From positions 3,822 through 67,821 of the forward strand of contig JAZUCM010000102.1 of assembly GCA_045639085.1 (NCBI GenBank): a stretch of DNA of 64,000 nucleotides, read 5' to 3'. Source of the DNA: Gastranaerophilus sp045639085 (lineage in GTDB: Bacteria; Cyanobacteriota; Vampirovibrionia; Gastranaerophilales; Gastranaerophilaceae). Under the pieces are notes generated by a model. That model was not told the DNA's origin. It saw nothing but the letters and a program-made list of their open reading frames with translations, and made no database searches. Numbering within the stretch: position 1 is the stretch's first letter; every line of letters starts with the position of its first letter. The position numbers and the translations under genes were made by a program. Shown piece by piece: positions 8,664-17,358 of this stretch.

Positions 8664-9944
8664 ATGACATTTACAAATATAATTTCGGCAATAGGTAATA
8701 ACAATAGCATTTATCCTTTATTGGTTCGTGATTGCGGTATAGAGGTTCCGACCAAGGTCGCATTGACCTATGAGCAAAATAAAAAAGATAAAGATGTCGC
8801 AATGTTGGCTACGCGTGAGCGCTTGGTTGACGAGTACGTCGTTTCGGCTGTTTGGTTGGGCGGAATCCCTTTGTTAGAAAAATTAAATGGCAAATTATTA
8901 AAAAAACAAGGCTTTAACCCGGAAATTAGTAGTAAGCTTCTGAAAGAGGAAGGCTGTCAGGGGCTTGATTTCAATATTAAAAAGTTTCAAAATATTGCCC
9001 CGGATGCCGTCAAAGATCTGGAATTCTTGAAAAAAAATCAAGCGAAATATCGAAAATTATTGGGTGGTAAAATCCTTTCTGAAACCGCAATTCCTATTGC
9101 ATTGATGGGGTTTATTATTCCGAAACTCATTTTTGCTTGGACTGCTAATACAAAAAAACAACTTGCTGAAAAGAAAAAAGCGTCACTAATAAGTGTCAAA
9201 AATGATGAAATGTCACCCAAAAGTGACATTTATGCTCCTGGAATGAAAAATATTGATGAATATTCAAAAGGTTTAGCATTTAAAGGTAATATAATTTCCG
9301 GCCTTGCTCAGATGTCAACTGTTCAAAAAATGGCGGTTACGGACGGCGGGTATGCTGTCGGCCGCGTTGTGACTGCACGTAAAAAAGATGAAGCTTACGA
9401 CATTGGGTTTAAAATGACCGGCATGATGTTTTTGAATTTTGTGTTCCCGAAAATGTTGGCTAATTTTCTGGATAAAACAACGGGTAAAGCAATCGGGACC
9501 AATTTAAATTTGGATATAAAAATGTTGGATGATAAGGATTTTGTTGTGGCAATAAAAGATAAAAAACTTTTTTTACCTGATGCAAAAACTGGTGAGGAAT
9601 TGCTAAATTTTGTTGACCAAAATCCGAATAATGTTTTTGTAAAATATGCTAATAAATACAAAAAGGTTTCCTTGCTTGAAAATGGTATACGTGATCCGCG
9701 CAAATATGTTGATTTGAAAGAACTTTGGGCGTTTCGTGACAATATTGCTGAAATTTCTCAAAGAGCACTTGATTCAGGTAATGTAAATAAATTTATGAAA
9801 AAGGCCAAAGGTTTGAAGGCCGCAAATATTCTTGCGAATGTTGGAATAAGTAGTTTCCTTCTTGCTTTTGTTCTACCCAAAGCTCAATTCGCCTTCCGTA
9901 AAAAGGTTTTGGGAATGGAGCTTGAGCCGGGAATTGTTGCGTAA
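8664..9944 (+). CDS. Unknown membrane protein under His-leader control
   Basis: A 426-residue protein starting MTFTNIISAIGNNN, with GGAG 7 nt before the ATG. Hydrophobic stretches lie near residues 65-80, 140-160 (ILSETAIPIALMGFIIPKLIFAW), 255-275 (GMMFLNFVFPKMLANFL) and 385-410 (NVGISSFLLAFVLPKAQFAF), suggesting several membrane passes. Charged helical regions separate them. I recognise no family. It has the same general look (membrane helices between lysine-rich linkers) as the protein at 35670-37928. Two TGTCAC palindromes sit in its coding sequence near 9182-9231. Confidence 0.7.
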   Translation: MTFTNIISAIGNNNSIYPLLVRDCGIEVPTKVALTYEQNKKDKDVAMLATRERLVDEYVVSAVWLGGIPLLEKLNGKLLKKQGFNPEISSKLLKEEGCQGLDFNIKKFQNIAPDAVKDLEFLKKNQAKYRKLLGGKILSETAIPIALMGFIIPKLIFAWTANTKKQLAEKKKASLISVKNDEMSPKSDIYAPGMKNIDEYSKGLAFKGNIISGLAQMSTVQKMAVTDGGYAVGRVVTARKKDEAYDIGFKMTGMMFLNFVFPKMLANFLDKTTGKAIGTNLNLDIKMLDDKDFVVAIKDKKLFLPDAKTGEELLNFVDQNPNNVFVKYANKYKKVSLLENGIRDPRKYVDLKELWAFRDNIAEISQRALDSGNVNKFMKKAKGLKAANILANVGISSFLLAFVLPKAQFAFRKKVLGMELEPGIVA

Positions 9945-10105
9945 ACTTAATCCAACTGGTATTTATTGTTGGAATTCGGGCATATAATATATATGTGTAA
10001 ATATTTGCCCTATGTAACGAAATGTAACAAAAAGCTCTCTTGTTGAAATTGTCGAAAATAAAAATACTTTATTTATTTGTACAGTAAAAACGAGAGAGAG
10101 TAATC

Positions 10106-11989
10106 ATGGGTGATGGCGTAACAACCGGTTCATTATTGAACACTCGCGTATATCGGCGCGAGGTGAATAAAGGCGCATCCTCTTCTAACAAAAGTGGAGG
10201 TGTGAAAACTTCTGCGCTGTTACAAACCCATGTTACGCTTGCAAACAGGCATCGTCCGTCCAGTGGCGTTTCTTATACAGCGTTGAGTAATCAAATTAAC
10301 GGGCGTAAAGAGATAATATATGTCGGTGGTGGAACTCAATGTTGCGGTAAAGCTGGCGGCATGTCGACGATGGATAAAATTGCAGCATTTAATGCGATTG
10401 CAATGCAAGGGTTGCAATTGACCCAGGGTATTGCCGGAATGTTTAAGAAAGACGGCGCCAACGCGCCAACTGGTGTGAAAAATACCGGCGGCAGCGATCT
10501 TGAAAAATTAAATAGCAAACAAAGCCGTGTTCAAACATTTGGTCAGGATAATTATTCAATTGGTTCACAAGGTTTGGCTACGACTATTTCATTGATGGAC
10601 GTTGATTACAAAGACGCGGCTTCAGATTTTATCAGTAAAATGAATAAAGCTGATACTTCACAAGATTTGTATCAAGCACTACAAGGTGCCAAGGCTTATA
10701 AGGCTCAATTAGACAATCGTATTACGAACATGGGTAGCCAGGTTGGAAAGTGGCAGGATGAACTTGGTGCATTGAAAGGTGAAGCTGAGGGTTCTGTGTC
10801 AAAGGCTGAAGCTGATGTAAAATCTAAGCGCGGTGTCGCCAAAGATGCAAGTGAATCAATAAAACAAGGTGAACGTCAAGTTGAAACGGCAAGAACCAGT
10901 TATGCTTCAGCTAAAGAGGCTGTTGCGCTTAAAGACGAAAAGTTTAAAAATGCGTCTGAAGAGGAGACAAAGCTCACGAAAGATTATGATGAGGCTTGTA
11001 AAAAGACTGCAGAAGCTCGAAAAGGAGTCAGTACTTCAAGAACGGCTCTGGCTAATACTAATACGGCTTTAGCAAATGCGAAAGTTAATACTCAACAGGC
11101 TAGGGCGAATTTAGCTGCACTAGAAGCTCAACGTGGAGCAGCCGATGCGGCAGGGGCTGCTGCTCTTGAAGCTCAAATTTGGCAGGCACGAGCTGCCGTT
11201 CAGAAAGCTGAAGCTGCGGAAGCTGAAGCTACAAAAACGCAAAAAGAGGCTGAAGCTGCATTATCGAATGCGGAAAATCAAGAAGGCCTTGCTGTTAAAT
11301 CTGAACAAGGTGTAAAAGCTAATTTGACTACTCAGCGGAATAGCTTGAAAGCGATGGCAAAAGATTTGGTTGATGCTAAAAAAATTACTCAAGAGCAAGC
11401 AGATTTGTTGAGTAATCGGACATCATCACTAGAAAAAGCTGAAGAAACATTGACTAATGCTGAAACGGCGTTTGATAAAGCGAATGATGATTTACAAGGC
11501 GCAGAAGAAAAATTAGCTAAATTGGAAGCGAAAAAAGATGAACTCGAAATGAAACTGAGCGATTTTGATGAAATGAAAAAAGGCGCTGAAAAGTTAAGTG
11601 ATTTAAGTTCTTTTGAAACGAAATTGGATAAAATGATGAAAAAAGAAAGTCTAAAAGAAGCTGATTTATTAAAGAAATTAAATGATGAAAATTCTGTTTC
11701 AAATGATGAGAGTATGTCAGCAAAACAAAAAGCAAAAGCTGAAAAACAAGAGGCCAAGTATACTAAACGACTGACGGAATTATACGAGGGCAGTGCTCTT
11801 GATGATATTGCCCGTGATACTGCATCGCGTGAAGGAAATATACAAATGTCATTAAATGCCTTGTCACATCCTGGCCAATCTGCAACTATTAATGGAAAGA
11901 ATGTTTCGCTCGGATTTACGTCTGGTGAATATTTAATCGACGGTAAGACAATGTCAAAAGAGCAAGCATTAGAATATTTGAAAGCATAA
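10106..11989 (+). CDS. Long Ala/Glu/Lys coiled-coil protein
   Basis: A 627-residue protein with no signal peptide. Residues 1-200 are low-complexity and Gly/Ser rich, with one short hydrophobic patch (NAIAMQGLQLTQGIAGMF near 95). Residues about 205-510 are an almost continuous coiled coil rich in Ala, Glu and Lys, with repeats such as AEAAEAEATKTQKEAEAA. The C-terminus ends in a compact non-coiled segment (GKNVSLGFTSGEYLIDGKTM). The start follows GAGAGAGAG. No family is recognised; a structural or surface-associated role is possible but unproven. Confidence 0.7.
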   Translation: MGDGVTTGSLLNTRVYRREVNKGASSSNKSGGVKTSALLQTHVTLANRHRPSSGVSYTALSNQINGRKEIIYVGGGTQCCGKAGGMSTMDKIAAFNAIAMQGLQLTQGIAGMFKKDGANAPTGVKNTGGSDLEKLNSKQSRVQTFGQDNYSIGSQGLATTISLMDVDYKDAASDFISKMNKADTSQDLYQALQGAKAYKAQLDNRITNMGSQVGKWQDELGALKGEAEGSVSKAEADVKSKRGVAKDASESIKQGERQVETARTSYASAKEAVALKDEKFKNASEEETKLTKDYDEACKKTAEARKGVSTSRTALANTNTALANAKVNTQQARANLAALEAQRGAADAAGAAALEAQIWQARAAVQKAEAAEAEATKTQKEAEAALSNAENQEGLAVKSEQGVKANLTTQRNSLKAMAKDLVDAKKITQEQADLLSNRTSSLEKAEETLTNAETAFDKANDDLQGAEEKLAKLEAKKDELEMKLSDFDEMKKGAEKLSDLSSFETKLDKMMKKESLKEADLLKKLNDENSVSNDESMSAKQKAKAEKQEAKYTKRLTELYEGSALDDIARDTASREGNIQMSLNALSHPGQSATINGKNVSLGFTSGEYLIDGKTMSKEQALEYLKA

Positions 11990-11994
11990 AATAA

Positions 11995-12019
11995 CATCGC
12001 CGGATTTATTCCGGCGATG
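11995..12019. terminator. Hairpin between the coiled-coil gene and ileS
   Basis: CATCGCCGGA pairs with TCCGGCGATG over a short loop. The downstream T tract is imperfect on both strands, so termination strength is uncertain. Confidence 0.55.
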
Positions 12020-12023
12020 ATTA

Positions 12024-14849
12024 CTAATTAATCCTTATTCCATTAACTGCGTCGCGGCATTCATCGCAGATTCCGTCTGAACCCAGAGGGCGGAATTTCC
12101 AGCAGCGGTCGCATTTCTTACCTTCTGCGGCCGTTACCCAAACTGTCAAGCCGTCTTCGGTGTGTTCGTTTAGAAACTCTGCCGGGGCAATTTCGCTCAC
12201 GTGTGCTTGGGATGTGATGAAAATGTTGCACAATTCGGTTTCGTTTGTTTTTAACACGTTATTGTCTTCCGCTTTTAGCCAAACTGCAACTTCCAATGAG
12301 CTTCCGACTTTTTTGTCTGCACGAAGCGGTTCGATTGCGCGGGTTACGACTTCGCGTGCTTTTAAGATTTGAGTGAAGTCTTCTTCCAGTTGAGTGTTTG
12401 TCCATTTCGGATTAACTTCAACCCAGTTTGCAAGCAAGATACTTTCAAGTTCACCTTTTTGTGCCTCTGGGACGCTGAACCACATGTCTTCCGCTTGGTG
12501 TGGCATAACCGGGGTGAGCATTCTGATTAGGCATTGAGAGATTTCAAAGAGAACTGTTTGGCAGGCACGGCGTGAAAGCGATTTTTTGCCTGCGGTGTAG
12601 AGTCTGTCTTTTACTATATCAAGGTAAAATGAGCTCAAATCCACTGCCGCAAAGTTTTGAAGGGTTTGGAAATATTTGTAAAATTCGTAATTTTCAAAAC
12701 TTTCTGTAACGTCAGCGATGACTTTGTTAAGTTTGTGGAGTGCAAATTTGTCGATATTTTTAAGGTTTTCGTATTCGACGTAATCTACAGCCGGATCAAA
12801 ATCGTAGATGTTTCCAAGTAAAAATCTCACGGTGTTGCGAGTTTTCTTGAAAATTTCGACGAGTTGTTTGATTATGTTGTCGCCGATTTTGGTGTCGTTT
12901 CTGTAGTCAACAGAAGCGGCCCAAAGTCTTAGGATATCTGCACCGTAGACGCTGATTACTTCTTGTGGAGTTACTACGTTTCCGATTGATTTGGACATTT
13001 TTTTGCCTTCGCCGTCCATAACGAAACCGTGGGTTAAAACGGATTTGTATGGCGAGATTCCTTGGGTCGCGATGGATGTTAAAAGTGATGATTGGAACCA
13101 GCCTCTGTGTTGATCTGAGCCTTCCAGGTACATATCAACAGGTGTGTGACCGAGTTGTTCAGCGCGTTTTTCGACGACTGCTCTCCAGGTGATACCGGAA
13201 TCAAACCAAACGTCCATAATGTCGCTTTCTTTTGTGATGTGAACGCTGCCGCATTTAGGGCATTTAAAGCCTTGTGGTAAGAGTTCTGCGGTTGAACGTT
13301 TCACCCAAGCGTCTGAAGATTCTTTTTCGAATATTTTTGCGACGTTTTCGATAGTTTCGTCTGTAACGATAGATTCGCCGCAGTCTTCGCAGTAGAAAAC
13401 AGGGATTGGGACGCCCCATGCGCGTTGGCGGGAAATACACCAATCAGAACGATTTTCAACCATGTTTGAGATACGGGATTCGCCACTTGCCGGAATCCAT
13501 TTTACTCCTTTTATGGCATCCAACGTTGCGTCTCTGAATTTATCAACTTTAACAAACCATTGAGGTGTTGCGCGATAAATTACAGGTTTTTTACATCTCC
13601 AGCAGTGCGGGTAGCTGTGTTGAATGTCTTGTTGTGCAAGAAGAGCCCCGCAGGCAGCGAGTTTTTCTATTACGATAGCGTTGCCTTTGTAATATGGAAC
13701 GCCGATTAAGTCTTCATCTTGAACGCTTTCTGTCCAAACTCCTTTGCTATCAAGAGGTGAAAATACTTCGATACCGTATTTGCATCCAACTTCGTAGTCT
13801 TCTAAACCGTGGCCAGGAGCTGTGTGAACAGAACCCGTACCGGCATCAAGAGTTACGTGTTCCCCTAAAATAATAGGTGATTTTCTGTCAACGAGCGGGT
13901 GCTTTGTGTTCAAAAGTTCTAACTCTGTGCCTGTGCAAGAACCGATTACGTTGATGTCGGACTCTTCCCACTCAACGTCTTTCAAGAATGCGCCCAGTAA
14001 TCCTTGCGCAATAACGTAAACTTCGCCTTTGTGTTCAAAGAATGTGTATTCAAACCTTGGGTGCATACTGATTGCCATATTTGACGGGATTGTCCAAGGT
14101 GTTGTCGTCCAGATTACGGCGTAAATGGAATTGTTTTTTGTGCCGATAAGTTTTTGGATTTTTTCAGTTGCATCGTTGTCAAATTTAAATCTTACATAAA
14201 TTGACGTTGATGTATGATCTGCGTATTCAACTTCAGCTTCAGCAAGAGCGGTTTCGCAAGATGCGCACCAATAGACTGGTTTTAGGCCTTTTTCAACGTA
14301 ACCTTTTTTAAACATTTCGCCGAAAACTCTGATTTGTTCAGCTTCGAATTCAGGGTTAATTGTTAAATAAGGATGTTCCCAATCGCCCCAAACACCAAGT
14401 CTTTTGAACTCTTTTTCCTGGCCTTTAAGGTTTTTGTGTGCAAATTCTCTGCATTTTTCGCGTAGTTCTGCGGGAGTAAGGGCTTCACGGCCGCCTTTGA
14501 TGTTTTTTACTACGGCGTTTTCAATTGGCAATCCGTGTGCATCGTAGCCCGGAACGTATGGTGCGTAAAATCCGTTCATTGATTTGTAACGAATTAAAAT
14601 ATCTTTGAGAATTTTGTTTAAAGCGTGGCCGATGTGAATTTTATCGGAGCTTAAATATGGCGGCCCGTCGTGTAAAATAAACGAATTCGTTTTGTCGCGG
14701 TTGGCCAAATTTTTCTCGTAAATGTTGTTTTCTTCCCAGAAATTTTGGATTTCTACTTCTCTTACTGCGGCATTAGCGCGCATTGCCAGAGTTGTTTGTG
14801 GAAGGTTTAATGATTCTTTGTAATCTGTTTTTGTTGCTTCGTTACTCAT
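12024..14849 (-). CDS. ileS: Isoleucyl-tRNA synthetase
   Basis: Charges tRNA-Ile. The class I signatures are HIGH at 72-75 and KMSKS in the segment GKKMSKSIGNVV. The CP1 editing region is present between them. The C-terminus carries a zinc finger, CDRCWKF...GICDEC, typical of bacterial IleS. Length 941 is normal. The ATG is preceded by AGAGGGAATAAT, and the gene begins 10 nt after the symporter stop, so the two genes form an operon. Confidence 0.96.
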   Translation of the reverse strand: MSNEATKTDYKESLNLPQTTLAMRANAAVREVEIQNFWEENNIYEKNLANRDKTNSFILHDGPPYLSSDKIHIGHALNKILKDILIRYKSMNGFYAPYVPGYDAHGLPIENAVVKNIKGGREALTPAELREKCREFAHKNLKGQEKEFKRLGVWGDWEHPYLTINPEFEAEQIRVFGEMFKKGYVEKGLKPVYWCASCETALAEAEVEYADHTSTSIYVRFKFDNDATEKIQKLIGTKNNSIYAVIWTTTPWTIPSNMAISMHPRFEYTFFEHKGEVYVIAQGLLGAFLKDVEWEESDINVIGSCTGTELELLNTKHPLVDRKSPIILGEHVTLDAGTGSVHTAPGHGLEDYEVGCKYGIEVFSPLDSKGVWTESVQDEDLIGVPYYKGNAIVIEKLAACGALLAQQDIQHSYPHCWRCKKPVIYRATPQWFVKVDKFRDATLDAIKGVKWIPASGESRISNMVENRSDWCISRQRAWGVPIPVFYCEDCGESIVTDETIENVAKIFEKESSDAWVKRSTAELLPQGFKCPKCGSVHITKESDIMDVWFDSGITWRAVVEKRAEQLGHTPVDMYLEGSDQHRGWFQSSLLTSIATQGISPYKSVLTHGFVMDGEGKKMSKSIGNVVTPQEVISVYGADILRLWAASVDYRNDTKIGDNIIKQLVEIFKKTRNTVRFLLGNIYDFDPAVDYVEYENLKNIDKFALHKLNKVIADVTESFENYEFYKYFQTLQNFAAVDLSSFYLDIVKDRLYTAGKKSLSRRACQTVLFEISQCLIRMLTPVMPHQAEDMWFSVPEAQKGELESILLANWVEVNPKWTNTQLEEDFTQILKAREVVTRAIEPLRADKKVGSSLEVAVWLKAEDNNVLKTNETELCNIFITSQAHVSEIAPAEFLNEHTEDGLTVWVTAAEGKKCDRCWKFRPLGSDGICDECRDAVNGIRIN

Positions 14850-14859
14850 ATTATTCCCT

Positions 14860-16110
14860 CTATTCGTTATTTTGTTGTTCTATATAATTATTCATTTTAT
14901 CATAATCAAACTGATTTTCCCAGCGTGCAATTACGACGGTTGCAATGCAGTTTCCTATAAGGTTTACGGTTGTTCTTCCCATATCGAGAATTTGGTCTAT
15001 GCCAAGAAGGATTGCTACGCCTAAAATTGGAATGTTAAAGCTTGCCAGTGTTCCGGCGAGAACGATTAAGGATACCCGTGGAACGCCTGCGACGCCTTTG
15101 CTCGTAAGCATTAGGGCCAGCATTATTATGATTTGTTGTTCAATTGATAAATTTATCCCGGCGATTTGCGCAGAAAATAAAACTCCGACCGCCAGATACA
15201 GTGTGCTGCCATCAAGGTTAAAAGTGTAGCCGGTAGGCATTACAAATCCGACGATGTTTTTAGGTACACCAAAGTTTTCCATTATTTCGATGGCTTTTGG
15301 AAACGCAGCTTCGGAACTCGCGGTTGAAAACGCCAGTAATGCGGGTTCTTCCAACGCTCTAATGAGCGCCCTGAAAGATATTTTTGCTATTTTGCAAGCG
15401 ATAATCAAAACTAAAATTACAAAAATTGCAAGTGCTGCGTAAAGTGTTAAAATTACTTTTAAATAGCCGCCCAGAACTTTTATTCCGCTTGTGCCGATTG
15501 TGTAGGAAATTGCGCCAAAGATACCTATTGGGGCAAAATACATTACGTATTCGGTGAATTTAAACATTATTTTACTCAATGATTTAAGCACGTCTAAAAC
15601 AGGTTCTGCGGCTTTTCCGACGGTACAAATTGCGAGTGCAAAAATTATTGAAAATACTACAATTTGTAATAAATTTCCCGTTGCCATAGCGTCAACAATA
15701 CTTGTAGGGAAAATATTTATTACCATATCGTGAATTGATGTATGTGCGTCAGTTGAGGCCATTATTCCGGCAGTTTTTAAGTTTGAGAGAGTTGTGCCGT
15801 GTGAGAACCCGACGCCAGGTTGGAACAAATTCCCTGCGATTAATCCTATAAAAAGTGCCAGCGTTGTCACTATTTCAAAGTAAATGAGAGTTTTAATCCC
15901 GATTTTGCCAAGTTGTTTAACGCTTCCGTGCCCGGCTATTCCGACCACTAAAGTGGCAAAAAGTAGTGGTGCAATAATCATTTTAACCATTCTTAGGAAA
16001 ATCGTTGCGAACGGTTGCATTTTTACGGCCCATTCGGGCGCAATACATCCAAAAACGATACCTAAAATAAGGGCTAAAAATATTAAAAAAGTTAATTTGC
16101 TATGTTTCAA
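14860..16110 (-). CDS. Dicarboxylate/glutamate:cation symporter (DAACS)
   Basis: A 416-residue sodium- or proton-coupled symporter of the GltP/GltT/DctA family in the inner membrane. About eight membrane helices and two re-entrant loops are expected. Diagnostic segments are STASSEAAFPKAI (HP1 region), MPTGYTFNLDGSTLYLAVG (helix 7) and GVAGVPRVSLIVLAGTL (HP2). The start is a TTG that is 9 nt after AGAGAGG; no ATG fits. Substrate (glutamate, aspartate or C4-dicarboxylate) cannot be decided from motifs alone. It is first in the operon with ileS. Confidence 0.9.
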   Translation of the reverse strand: MKHSKLTFLIFLALILGIVFGCIAPEWAVKMQPFATIFLRMVKMIIAPLLFATLVVGIAGHGSVKQLGKIGIKTLIYFEIVTTLALFIGLIAGNLFQPGVGFSHGTTLSNLKTAGIMASTDAHTSIHDMVINIFPTSIVDAMATGNLLQIVVFSIIFALAICTVGKAAEPVLDVLKSLSKIMFKFTEYVMYFAPIGIFGAISYTIGTSGIKVLGGYLKVILTLYAALAIFVILVLIIACKIAKISFRALIRALEEPALLAFSTASSEAAFPKAIEIMENFGVPKNIVGFVMPTGYTFNLDGSTLYLAVGVLFSAQIAGINLSIEQQIIIMLALMLTSKGVAGVPRVSLIVLAGTLASFNIPILGVAILLGIDQILDMGRTTVNLIGNCIATVVIARWENQFDYDKMNNYIEQQNNE

Positions 16111-16130
16111 TCTAAGGGCACCTCTCTTTG

Positions 16131-16158
16131 ATTATATTATAAACATGCGCTTTGGCAA
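16131..16158 (-). promoter_or_regulatory. Promoter of the symporter-ileS operon
   Basis: On the minus strand, TTGCCA (16153-16158), a 16-bp spacer and TATAAT (16131-16136) lie about 20 nt before the TTG start. Confidence 0.7.
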
Positions 16159-16286
16159 GTGTTACGCTGGCCTGTTCTTGCATTCGTGTCTGGCTGAGTG
16201 TGATTTTAATGTTTGATTTATGTTAATATTGTGAATTAAACATTTGGGTAATGTTTTTTATTTTGGGGTTTTGTATATTCTGAGAT

Positions 16287-16688
16287 ATGATACCTGATGA
16301 TTTTTATGATAAATTAAATAAACCCGGAATTACGCCGTCAAAACAGGTTTTTCGTGGCGCGTGGAGTATTCTTTATGCACTGTTGGCTGTTTCTTTTGTG
16401 TTGGTGTTGTTGTCGCCTAACACTTTTAATAAAATGATGGCGATTTTTCTGTTCTTGGTTCAGTTGATTTTGAACTTCAATTGGGGATGCGTGTTTTTCG
16501 TTGAGCGAAAAATTAAAGAGGCGTTCTTTATTTGTCTGACGCTTTTGGTTTTGGTCGTTGCGATGACGGTGTTGTTTTTTAAACAATCAATATGGGCGGG
16601 AATTTTACAAATACCTTATTGTATTTGGTTAATCCTCGCCACATATTTGAATTATTTTATTATGAAAGAAAATCCAACAATACGCTGA
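16287..16688 (+). CDS. tspO: TspO/MBR family membrane protein
   Basis: A 133-residue protein with five predicted membrane helices. Family features are the N-terminal PGITPSKQVFRGAWSILYALL, the middle NFNWGCVFFVERK and the late IPYCIWLILATYLNYF. TspO proteins bind porphyrins and other hydrophobic ligands; many bacterial members respond to oxygen or light, so its role in a likely anaerobe is open. It is leaderless-type: TATATT (16274-16279) lies 7 nt before the ATG and no Shine-Dalgarno is present. Confidence 0.82.
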   Translation: MIPDDFYDKLNKPGITPSKQVFRGAWSILYALLAVSFVLVLLSPNTFNKMMAIFLFLVQLILNFNWGCVFFVERKIKEAFFICLTLLVLVVAMTVLFFKQSIWAGILQIPYCIWLILATYLNYFIMKENPTIR

Positions 16689-16707
16689 ATAAAACGCGCC
16701 AACTGAA

Positions 16708-17346
16708 TTAAAGTTTTTCGTAGAAAATTACTTCTTGGGCTTCTTTGCGGATTTTCTTTGTTTCGTGTGGTGTTTTTTCGTAGCCTAAAGTTAGGACAGT
16801 TAAAAGAATTTGTTTGTCGTTTAGATTTAGGCGTTCTTTGAGTTCTTTTATTACGTTTTCGTCGCCTTTAGTCATTTCGTTGGCGAGCGCTCCGATGATG
16901 CAACAACCGACGCCGGATTTTTCGGCTTGGAGTGTCATATAAGCGACAGCGTAGGTTAATTGTTCGATTGTGCGTGAAAGGGTTTCGACCTGACCGATTA
17001 AAGACGGATTAAGGGTAGGGTTGCTTAAATATGCCTCTTGGACCATTTGGTTGACGCCGGCTTTTTTCAATACTGCTGCAAAATTTTTCTTTTCCCAGGC
17101 TTGTGTGTCTGCAACGCAACCGATTACAACTTGCGCGCCAAGAATTTGTTTTTGTCCGCCAGAGGCCTTAAACAGTAACTCTTTTGTTTTTTCGTCTTTT
17201 ATTACGATGAACTTCCAAGGTTGAACGTTTACCCAAGAGGGTGCAAGACGACCGGCTTCAAGGATTTCGTTTAATGTTTCTTCCGAAATTGGTTTTTCGC
17301 TGTAACTTCTGACGCTTTTTCTCGTTTTGATTTCTTCCAGTAGCAT
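16708..17346 (-). CDS. Nitroreductase-family flavoprotein
   Basis: A 212-residue FMN-dependent oxidoreductase. The N-terminal MLLEEIKTRKSVRSYSEKPI and SWVNVQPWKFIVI, and the later GVGCCIIGAL, match the nitroreductase fold. The physiological substrate is unknown. AAGGAG precedes the ATG. The gene is 12 nt after the LCP gene, at the end of the mgtE-LCP-nitroreductase run. Confidence 0.87.
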   Translation of the reverse strand: MLLEEIKTRKSVRSYSEKPISEETLNEILEAGRLAPSWVNVQPWKFIVIKDEKTKELLFKASGGQKQILGAQVVIGCVADTQAWEKKNFAAVLKKAGVNQMVQEAYLSNPTLNPSLIGQVETLSRTIEQLTYAVAYMTLQAEKSGVGCCIIGALANEMTKGDENVIKELKERLNLNDKQILLTVLTLGYEKTPHETKKIRKEAQEVIFYEKL

Positions 17347-17358
17347 AATTTTAACTCC

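Noticed and set aside
8498..8666. Attenuator of a histidine biosynthesis operon
   Set aside because: No his gene follows; the downstream gene is an unknown membrane protein and no terminator hairpin with a T run is present.
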